Shown here: positions 49,201-61,200 of the stretch, piece after piece | How the letters are laid out: every line of letters begins with the position of its first letter | Position numbering within the stretch: position 1 is the stretch's first letter | Source: Antedon bifida | Lineage: Eukaryota > Echinodermata > Crinoidea > Comatulida > Antedonidae | Reading direction: 5' to 3' | NCBI GenBank assembly: GCA_963402885.1 | Contig: OY727099.1 | Coordinates: forward strand, 20,541,001 to 20,605,000 | Length of the DNA: 64,000 nucleotides | Made by a program: the position numbers and the translations under genes | The notes under the pieces: model-generated | Database searches by the model: none | Told to the model about the DNA's origin: nothing | What the model saw: only the letters and a program-made list of their open reading frames with translations

Positions 49201-52200
49201 TTTGTATTTTATGTGGGTTTTTTTTTTTTTTTTTGGTTTTTGCGATGCTTATTTGCGATGCTTTTTTTTTTTTTTGTATTTTTGTAGTGCATGTGTGATA
49301 ATAATTAATAGACAGATTAAATAAACTGGCGTTTCCATAAAGCCCACCCAATCAAAGTATAACACACAGATTGCTATAAGTACACATCATAATTACCAAC
49401 TGCTATAAACTAATGTTATACCACCTATTCAATCACAAACACAAAACACAATGCAAACATTTAATTCCTATTGTTAAATTTAACATATGTATGAATCTTT
49501 TTTTTAATTGGGAGCCAAAAAGAGTTAAAAAAACAAAAATTATGATTGATGGAACATGTGATCATAAAAGCATGAATATTAATGAGATGGGAAAAACCCA
49601 AAATGAGATAGTAAAATGTTGACAACTATATAGTTCATTACCCATGACTTATGTATGTTTAATGGATGTACAATACTGAAAATCAATTAAATTACAGAAT
49701 AAATAATTTTATTTATTTTTGTATCATTGTTTATTAATGTCTTTAGGAGTGTTCTCAAAATGATCCATGAAATTTAGGAATGTTAAACAAAACAGTTTTA
49801 ATAACCTCTAAGATACAATAGTATTACTATTAGTAATTACTAAATGTATGTCTGTGAAGGTAGCTACTAGTTCCTAGTTCCTTATTCAAACAGAATTACA
49901 AACATCTAAATGTAGAGGAATATGAAATGAAATACATTTAAAATGAAACCAAAATATTATTAAAACACATGCTTTACACAAATATATGATCAGACAACAA
50001 AATAAAGTAAATCGATAGAATAACATTCACTACAAAGTCTATGTAGCATGTTATGCTTCACTGAATCCACAAACTAGAACACAACATGAAATGTATGACC
50101 TTTAACCTTACAATAGAATGTGGTGATAAAGAACAACTGTGTTCCATAATTCATATAAGTTTTTAGGAAGCAATCTAAATGGTTCTGACTTCCTAATTCA
50201 AAAAAAGTAAGCTATTGCACTATCTTAAACTCTGTCTACACTATCAAACTAGTTTGACAAAAAGTGTGATATGACCAAATATAATAGTGATATGATGTCA
50301 TCATGTCCATATATGGGCACACCACATTTTTTTGTTACATAAAGTTTGAAAGTGTAGACGGAACTTTAGACAGAAGTAACTAATAAAGCAATTCAGATTC
50401 ATACTAAAGCCTACTATATTATAAATAATCATAAAATATAATAGTTAATTATATCTCAACCGTAATAGTAATAGTAAATAACGATTATTTTATTTACCTG
50501 ACGTTATAAATAATCAGTTAATACAATACGGGTTGGAGGCTTTCATGGTGGATAAAAACACTAGTAAAGTGAGGTGTACAGTGACATAAGTTTAAAAAAG
50601 GAAAGAAATACACACGGTTGTAGCATATAGTACTACATGCTGTGCATCTAACTGCTCCGATACCACAGTCAAAATCAGAGCTCCTAATTTGAATGTTCTA
50701 GTTTTTGATGTTTGATTCAAGATAGGAGTGGCAGATAATATACTAGTTTAAATAATTTTTAAAAACCTATAAGGCCTATAGAAACAGTTAAATTCGCATT
50801 GCATACTGCATTTTGTTAATTAGGTAATACATTTAAAGTAATTATAATATATGATATAAATCCAAAGGCAAATGAATGAAAAAATGACAATGCTGTGGGT
50901 ATCAGTTGCTGGATCTAAATGGAGATACAAAATAATATAAGGAAAAAACACTAGCCATTCATCAGTGCAAGTGAGAGTACTTGGACAAAATAGAGAATAA
51001 TGAAGCAGACAAGCGCTAAGTGAGTGGACTGGAATAAAAGAAATATAAACAAATACACATAATATAAAAATAATGATCAAATCATGTTCACTTGCCATTT
51101 CTTCGTCCATTGTTTGTCTGGTAGGCTCCATGATCACTTCCTTTGCCTCAGCCATATTTTCCTCCACTGCCTTCTCCTGGATGCCATTGAGGTGTTGCAC
51201 TATCTTCTTCATAATACGGATGAACAGACCTAGGATTTGTGAACTAGGCAAATCCAATTCTTTCTGAAGATCATCTACTGTTTTGTGTTGGAGACCCATT
51301 CCAAGGAGTATGGCCTAGAAAAAAAAAACCATAATAAACTTTTAATATACCGTATTAATTCTATGGCTTTTAGGGGGAGTTTATCTGAGGGAGGCATTTA
51401 TTCAGGGGAGGCGCTTATTTTTTGGGTGTAATATGGTAACATGTATAATCAAATAAATACCCCTAGATATGAAAAAACACAATTAATATCAAGAAGTGAT
51501 AAAATACAGTAAAAATTGTATTAAAAAGCTTGGTAAACTATAGATCATTTAAATTAATGAATTCTACTAAAAATAGAAATTTGTGTGTGTATATATGTGG
51601 CGGGGCGTTTATTCTAATAAATTAAATCTTAATAAATGAATAGTCTAGAATAAATGTATTTTAAAAATGTTCAGCTTCCTAAATTCTTTCTTAACTATAA
51701 AAAAAACATATAAAAATAATTGAACTGACCGATTGCACTGCGGACAAATGCATGTCCATCCTGTTAAGAAACACAAGTCTGGCCACTCCTGGTAGAATGT
51801 CCATGATGAGATGGTAGTCCACCATGTTACGAGTGTAAAGGTCAAGACGGTTCAGGTCGTACTTAGTAAAGTGCATCTCCAACTCCCTTGCTGTTAATGC
51901 TAATAAAAAAATTATATTATATTATATTTATTATGTAAATTAGACAACTAAAGCGTGGTTGCCGCTAGGACGCAACGACGTATCGACGCAACATGTGTCA
52001 AATCAGTTTTATTCCAGGCAACAACGCAAGAACGCAGAAGAAACATATTACATCGCATAGTCAAGTACTCTAGGTGAAACACAATTATTAGAAGGGCATT
52101 TTCTTACGTTGCGTGCCTAGTGGAAACCAAGCTCTAGTGGATTGGGTCTATTTATATTATATAATGTAGATTTAAACAGATTTCAAAAGCCAAAATGAAA

Positions 52201-55200
52201 CTTAACATAACACATGTATATATAACCTACCTTGGACACTTGGCTTATACTGTTTGTGATGGAGTACATTCAGGGCTAACCCTGGCTGATATGTCTTAAA
52301 CTGATATGAAAGCAATGACAAGAAACGCCGCCTAAAATCTATAAAACAAATAGTTAAGGTAAAGTTATCTATATATAAATTTACGTAAGGGCAAAATGGT
52401 ATATAAGTATAAGATGGTATATAAAGTTGGTTCGGACTTTCTGTACTGATTTTAACCTCCTGATGTAACCCTGTTTACTAATTAAATTAAGTTAGATAAT
52501 TAGTTATTGACGATTAAAACGAATTTAGGTTCAACGATTTGCCCCAAATAGGGGTGTTTTCCGATCGTGGTATACACTGTCTAATGGATGTCCATCTTGA
52601 AATATACCCGCCACAAAAATGCGAGGAGGCTTCGCATTTTCCTATCTCCTCCTACGATAATTGTTTTTAATAGCTGAAAACCAGTTGAACAGCTAGAGTA
52701 CAGCATCAAATGTTGAAGACAGGCCGATTTTCTTAAAAAAATACTATTTTGATAGATTTAATATACGATTATACAAATGTATTGATTTGCGATGAATGGA
52801 ACATCCCAATCTCTCAGTCTGCCAGAGTTTGGTTCAACACAAGTAGGTAAATTTATGAGCCCTTGGTTTAACACATACTGTAGATAAATATGTGGCCCTT
52901 TGAGAATAAACTTGCAATACTTTGACAATACTGTAAATACCTATTAACTATTGTTGGTCCTCATTTGAATCGAACATTTCTTACTGTGAATGTTCGTACT
53001 GTTAGATGTAATATACAAATATATACAAATAAACTTTATTATACTGAGATTGTGGATAGGCTCTACTGTTAGATATATAAACACATTATTATATACAAAT
53101 AAACTTTATACTGACAGTTCTTTCTCAACGTTTGTATTAATTAATTACCAAAAATATAAACGTCGTAGTGGTGAATCGTGACATGTACTTTAATATTTCA
53201 ATCGATTATGACAGTGACAGTTTTAACAAAGTATTAAATCGCAAATGTTTTACTGTATTTAGAGGTATATTATTTATAGGCCTATAAAAGATGAACAAAA
53301 TATTTCGTTACTGAGTGGATAAAGAATATATTTAAAAATTGTTCCTCTTTGTACCTATCCGCTTTCCCATCCCTCAACCCTAATGTTACATACAAAACAC
53401 AAATTGGGTTTCTTTAAATGAGTCCAAATCAAAAATTTGGACTCATTTTGTGATAAGTTTCTCCTTAGGAAGTAATTCCCAGGGTGCTAATTTTAGTTGA
53501 CTACATAAATCATCGTGTCTATTTATTCGTTTCTGTAAACGACAATGTATTATAGTCCTGCAGTACGTACATTTGAAATCGCCAGTTTTGTTACGCTGAA
53601 ATTACTGTGTATTCGAGAACCATCTGTGGGCACGACCTAGATGATTCTCTACCATCTAGTTATAATCAATTTTTGTAATATGCAAGTATAGTTTATTTAT
53701 AACAATGCATATATAGTAGAACCCCTATTTATTAAGGGGACACTTTGCTGGATTCTGAAGGTGTGTGCTTTATGTTGCATTGTATAAATGAGTTATAAAT
53801 TGGGACTGAATGTGTTGTCATTCCTCTTGCTTGCATCACAAATAGAGGTTGGCCGTAGTATTAAAACCTTTTGTTTCACGAATAGGATATTCACAAATAG
53901 TGGTGTCCTCTTAATAGCGGTGTCCCCTTAATATGGGTTTTCCATTAATAGGGGCGTCTCCTAAATAGAGGTTGGCCATATCAAAACCCTTTGTTTCACA
54001 AATAGCGGTGTCCCCTTATTATAGAGGTGTCCCCTTATTATAGAGGTGTCCCCTTAATATAGGGCTGTCCCCTTAATATAGGGCTGTCCCCTTAATATAG
54101 GGGTGTCCCCTTAATATAGGGGTGTCCCCTTAATATAGGGGTGTCCCCTTAATATAGGGGTGTCCCCTTAATATAGAGGTGTCCCCTTAAAATAGGGGTG
54201 TCCCCTTAATATAGGGGTGTCCCCTCAATGTGTCCCAAAACTTCTCAGTGTTTTCAAACTGCAAAGAAATTCTGCCCATTAAGCATTATGCTTCTTATGC
54301 TTAAGAGAAATATACTCACCTTTGTAAAATGCCATAAGCCATGAGTCATCATTGTTCTCTGTTTCACCACTCAACATCTTCAGCATAATGCAAGAATGCT
54401 CACCAGTTAATTCATTCTAAAAAGAAAATTGAGAATTTAATTACTAAAACAATATTTTCTTTGATTGAGAATTCTTTGAGTATCCAGTTTATTTTGAAAA
54501 TATTGTTAACTTTTGCTTCAATACCGTATTTATTTGAATAAACGCCCTGGGGCTTTTATTGTTCAGGAGGATTTTTAGTGGGCCTTTATTTGTTTATTTT
54601 TTTGGGAGTAATATGGTAACATGTATAATAAAATAAATACCTCCTAGATTTGAAAAAATATAACAATTAATATCGAAAAGCGATAAAATACAGTAAAAAT
54701 TGTATCAAAATGCTTGGTAAATTGTAGATCATGTCAATCAATGAATTCTAAAGGCCCCCAATTAATATAGATCTTAGACTTACCTGTGTTTGTCGTAAAT
54801 AAACTGGGGCAAAGCCAGATCGTTTCCAGAATCTATCATAGAAAACAAACATTTTTTTAGTTCTTAATATTTCTTAGAATATTAAATTATATAATAAACT
54901 ATATAACAATAAATTTGGTTAGTTATGGCACAACAAGCATAGCAATGAAGAGCATTACCTAAGCAAGTCTGCCGTGAGCCCAAACGAGACACCAAGGTAG
55001 TCCAGCTGCTCAGCTGGCCTCTCACTTAACTTGGACAACAGAGGAGGTAAGGTCTTCCTTGGGGCAATGACTTCTTCTAGCAAGTCTACAGCCTGCAACA
55101 CAAAAAGTGTAAAATCTCAAAAATATAACATTCTGTTCGTATGATGTTCAATGGACCAAAATCTTTTTACAATTATTTTTACTTGCATCTTAAATTTGCA

Positions 55201-58200
55201 TAAATTTAGATGTTCGTACCTCATTTTCTACAGTGCGAATATCCTTCGCACTTTCTGTTGCCTCGTTCAAACTAGGGAACTTTCCTTCATAGTATTGCTG
55301 CAGCAAGGTCAATGACCTTCGACCGTAGCCCATCTGGAAATTAAGCATAATTATTGAATGCAATTAAGCGGTAATAGTAGTAACATCTATTTTTAAGATG
55401 GCATTCAACTTTAGGTCTGTCAATACTAATGATGATTACATAACGATATACAACAAATGGATCATTGCTCATGGCGCTGTGGACTCTATGTTACACATTT
55501 CAACTACATGCTTCTCCCCTAAGGGTCACGTCATGTCAGTGCAGCCACGAGACAGTGCCTGTAAATTTTTAATTTTAATTTTTTTTTAAAATAAATTTAA
55601 TTATTTTCCTTAAGCTGTCTAAACTATTAAATTTTATGTGACAAAAAAATGTTGTGTCCATATATTGACATGATGATGTCATATCAATACCATATTTGGG
55701 CATATCACTACCATATTTGGGAACATCAAACTTTTTTTGTCAAACTAGTTTGATAGTGTAGACAGAGCCTTACTCCTTGGTAATCTGGATGAGTAGCAAT
55801 CCTGATAACCCTTGCTCCCGATAGGCTGGGAAACTCATTATCTTGAAACTGTTGTGATATCGTCCAAGGAATCAAGTCACCAGAGGCTCTCTTGCCTTTA
55901 GACAGGCTGTTCATAATGGTTGCTTTGGATATCTCGCCCTCAAGACACACCTAAGCATGAAAACAAAAAAAATACTAGAGTTATTTTGTACATTGAAAAT
56001 CTGTTACAATCTTCAAATCTCTTCACTAAATGGGAGAAAATCCTCTTTTAGTGTGATTTTCCATTTTGCATTGTTTGTTGTACAGTATATATGGAATATA
56101 ATAATATTAAAATATTTTTTTGTCATTGTTAGTATACAAAGACATTTCTTGAAAATCAATATATGTTTAGACATACCTGTATTACACAGAGCACCTCTGG
56201 TAACGTGTTGAGTGTAGTGTCTACTGGTCCTAACAAACAGAAGATATGATGAGCTGGGGCATCTGATAACAACTGCAGATCATTTGGTGTATTCTAGTTT
56301 GAAGGAGAAATAGAAAAAAAAAAAAAATATTATAACACACTGCTCCATTTTATTTAAATCTTATTGGACAATTTCCTTGCTTGAGTAACCTAGGTATGGG
56401 TTTAGAATAGAGCATCAAGAGACTAGGTGATAATCCGGTAACAAAACATATGCACAAGTTATATAACCTTAACTCTGTCTACACTATCTACATGGGAAAA
56501 ATGTGATGTGCCCATATATGGACATGATGATGTCAAATCACTACCATATTTAAGCATATCACACTAGTTTGATCAGGGAATTCACTGGTTTGATATATAT
56601 ATTGTCCACCTGAAAAATAATTTTGTTGTTGAATATGCCACTTTAATGTCACATAATAGTTATTAAATTTAACCAAAAATTGCATTGAAAAAATAATCAT
56701 TTACAGTACCTGAAAAATTGTAATTTAAAGCAAAAAATAGTCAAATTGTCTGTCAGACAATGGGTTTTTGGTTAAATTTAACAGTTTATTTTGTCTTATT
56801 ATAAGTGAAACCATTATTTGTGTTCATATTTTTTATATGGAAGTGAATAACTTGATTAAAACTACAAAATGGCCTATTTAAAGTATGATTTTTTTTTTGA
56901 GGGGGGGGGGGGGGGGGGGACAATACCGCACATCTTTGACAGCCAAACGTTGTGTATGGATGATGGACATATTGAAACATATATACCTTATAGTGAGCTG
57001 CTACATAGATGGACATCAACCTTTGAAGAAACACCTCAGAACCTTTGTGGTAACTAAATAATGAATCTCTATTCACATAATATGTGGATATTGTTAAGAA
57101 ATACATGCACAGAAAATGGTTACTTTAAGATAAATTACATTATCTCTATACAATTCTTTACATTTAAAAAATGTATTTTATCTTTGAAAAATGTTTTCAT
57201 CTGGTTTTATATTAATATCTGTATACAATTCTTTACGTTTAGTTTAGTTTGTTTCTTTATTTCCATTCACAAAAACGTTAAACCATTAATAAAATATGTA
57301 CGTGTGCGACGTTTCGACTCGTTGTCAATAATTCTTCATCTGGCAATAACTGGATGTTAGTAGTTGCTAGGAGTAGCTTTGCTAGTTGTAGTGCAGCGCA
57401 ACCACTAACATCTAGTCACACATACGTATCAATTACTGGTTAAACATAAGGAATTGTATACAGACATTTAATATAAAACCAGATGAAACATTTTTAGAAG
57501 ATAAAATAAAAAAAAGATGAAATATACTTTCTATATTCAAATTTTAGCCTAAAAACATTGATTGACTTATTGACCAAAATTAAGGTCAAATGTAGAAAAA
57601 AATTACATAGCTTTAAATAATAATAATAACAATAATAAAGTTCAATTTAATACAGCGCAATGCAGGATGCCTTTAAGTGCTAAACAATCAACAGACAAAA
57701 TAATAAGCTTTTAATTTACTTATGTTACGTGCGACGAGAGTCAGGTGTCACATGTCACATGCAAATGAATCCAGTCGCCGGTGGTCAAGTGGACGAATCA
57801 GAATGGAGCGTGGTGATGCGCGGTATTTTTGAAAGCTGTGCTGGGTGTGCGATACAAAGAAGAGACTGACTCACGAGACAGGACCAGTCGGTGACGCTTG
57901 GAGTTAGAACTGTGCTGGAAGCGAGGCAGGACGATACGAATGGGGAAGTTGTGATGTGTACGGATGGCTAGGCAAACCAACCACTTGGTATCATACGTAG
58001 TTATAGTTGTGTTGTTATGTATTTTGTGCACCGTAAAAGGAAATAAATGGAGCTCGTGCTCATTGCATAATACTCTGTGTGTGAGTGTCGGCTATTGTTT
58101 GTTCCAAACCTCGTTGTTGCTTTTTAGGTATTTCGGCCTAGGCCAAAAGTGGTCGTAACACTTAAAACTCAAGATTTAATGATAAAGGATATAAATTGCA

Positions 58201-61200
58201 ATCATCCGGCAAAGGGCATCCAGATCCTATCCTAGGCACCTCAGCAACATTGAGACAAAGTAGAGAATTTAACCAGCTTTCAACCTCATCTCCTGGGGAG
58301 TACCTAATGGATTCATTCAACACAACCTCATGCAATACACGGCCTAGGAAAACAGAAAAGAATTATTAAATAATGCAATTACAGCAACAGCTAGTAATCT
58401 TAGCTCTTAAGCCGTTTTTCCACTAGGCAAATTTGTTCGCGCAAATCAAAATCGTCATTTTATACGCATACATATTCATGTTTCCATCTTTCAAATCCCT
58501 TTCTGCGACGAATTCTAGTTCCTTGAGTTTTTGCTTCAGCAAAATTTAATAGTAAATAAATAAATAATAAATAAAGCAAAATAAAATCCACAACCAGAGC
58601 ACTCGTGCAAATTGAAATGCTCAGCAGACATGCTATGATCATGAAAATCGCAGCTATTCACTCTTACAGTGGAAAGGGTAGCACAATTTTTTTTTTACTG
58701 CAAAATGTTGGATTTGTGAGAACAAATTTGCCTAGAGGAAAATCAGCTTTACATGCTGTGTCAGAAACCTTATTTAGCCCGAGTCTCAGAAGTACAATAG
58801 ATTCGATTGCTGACTGACTAGGATCAAAATACAAACAGTTGCCTTTGATAGAGCTAGTATGCAAATTGTAGTATCAAAGAGTGACTGGAAATAAATTCAT
58901 TTTACTCAACTACAACATCTGGCATGTTAGCGGATGTTTGATTTAGATACCAAAAACGTAGAATTGTGTAATACGAAAAGAGTAGAATAATATAATACGA
59001 AAAGAGTATAATAGTATAATACAAAATACATGAAATGACAAAACCAAAACATTTACCAAATGCAGAAGCCCCGGCATCTGTGCTTTTGGTAGCACCTCCT
59101 TTGTTGTTTGCTCCTACAGATGAGCTCTGTTGTCGTAACTGTTGGAGCAATTTTAAAGATAATGATCTACCTGTACCTTCATACCTAAAAGAAATGAATA
59201 TAAAAAATCATTCATTTTAAATTTTTCTTTGTGCATTTATATTTAATTTGACAGGCAACAGAGATGAGGAAATCTGTGGGAAAATAACACCTAAACTCGA
59301 GCCCAGAATCTTCTGCTTGACATGCAGACATCCTACCATTAGATCACTGGGGCTTTATTAATGTAATTGATCATTTTGTACTAGGTCAAGCTCAAGGAGA
59401 CAGGCTTTTGTACTATGGGAGATACCCGGAATAAATAAGAAGGTCCTAATTCTGTTTATCAATGGAAATTCATTCTAGAAACCTCATTCTGGAAAACAGA
59501 TCAAGTTGAAAGAGATATGAACAACAAATGTTGAATGAAAGTTTAATTTCCAATGTGTATCTGTCCTATTTTATTAAGGCCAACTCAGACAGCGTCGTAC
59601 AATGTACAAGCTCGGTGAGTCGTCTAGTCGGTACAAAATCGTCCCAACGACCTAAAACTACCCAATGCTATCCCAAGACGACTTGTCTCGTCAGAATTCC
59701 ACCCGAGACGGTATCAACGAGTTAAGACGTTTTATTGGGCCTTGTCGTACGATGCTGTCTGAGTTGGCCTGTCATTATACGACGATTACATTACCCATTG
59801 ATTGTTGATGACAAGAATACCAAATATGGGCCTAGCAGATTCTTAACTAAAGGAAGAGGAATTGCTGCAGCCTCATCAATGACAACCAGCTCTGCCTGGC
59901 CTAGCTTGTGAGCATCAGACGGATGAATGTACTGGATTGTCTGCCGGTGTTCTCTGAAGATGTTGACACGAACGACTGCTTTGTTGAAATCTGGATTGGT
60001 TGATTGAACGAGTTCATAATCCATGTGTTCCTAATGAATATTCATAGTTAGAATTACAGTTTATGTTCTTTGATTTTTTGTGATTGATTATAAAATAAAG
60101 TTTCTATGTTTACATACGTTATGTAATTATTATGTGTCATGAGGAAGGGGGCGACAATGACAGACTTATTTGAATCTCTATGTCGTCCCTCGACCAAATG
60201 ACACTTTGTTGTTTTGGTCGAAATAAATATTGAATTGAATACAGATTCACAAAATAATAAATAATGAATTCTATGCTCCATCAATTTTCTAATTAATTAT
60301 ATGAGAGTTGTGGATAATAGCAAAACATGAGAATTAAGCTCAATAATGTTGATAAGACAATGCGTTACATTTACCTGGTATTCTAAACTGTCAAAGCCTT
60401 TGAAAACAAATTCAAATAAAGTTTTAAGATTTTCAGGGCTTGGCGATGTCACAAATATATTGGAATATCTATAGAAAAAAAAATGCTCAAGTAATAAAAG
60501 TGCTAAGCAGAACAATTCAAATGTACAGCACATGTAGTAATAACAATTCTTGCTACAAACATAATATAAAGACATTAATTATTTTACTTACCCGAATGCA
60601 ACAGCAGTTGCCATAGCAAGCCCGAGAGCAGCCGACTTGCCCCTACCACGTGCAGCAGTCATGCAAACCGTTGATCTCAGAGTCTTCTCAGAAATAGCTT
60701 CAACAAATTTCAACAAGGCTTTAGCCTTCCAAAGATAAAAAAGAAAGATTAAGGCTATAGTATAGTGTGTATATGTTTTTTTGCTGTGCACTTTTTGCAC
60801 TTCAGTGAAAAATAAAGAGTGCACACATGACTCATTTCAGTACGTCTGATTGGCTACATCCTTGAACCCATGTATACAATATCAATTGCTTACCTGATCT
60901 AGTGTTTTAGTGCAGTTAATAAGTGTGCCTACTGGTTGTGTATCCTGCAATGACTCCCTTAAACTCTCAAGTTCTTGGTCATTAGGACTCAAAGATTCAT
61001 CCTAAAAATTGATAATTATTTACAATAACATATAATTTCTTAACCAATATACGTATGTGTGCGACGTTTTGATTTAATACTGTCCTGCTCGTAAAATGGC
61101 CTTAAATTGTAAATAATGGTGTATTTAAATAGGATATTGAAAAGGGATATACTTCTTAACTTCACATTTAAAAGGAATTCCACCAAAAAAAAATAATAAT

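Noticed and set aside
49154-49351. Lysine-rich minus-strand ORF
   Set aside because: Translation of long T tracts within the direct repeat.
50820-51095. Hydrophobic C-terminal extension of NAT10 by read-through
   Set aside because: The conserved tail continues in exons at 47739, 46557 and 46340; this part is intron with a GC donor at its start.
57240-57480. Penelope-like 3' tail, from GTGCGACGTTTCGAC
   Set aside because: Only the short GACGTTTCGA-type motif is shared (also near 61060); no coding or border support.
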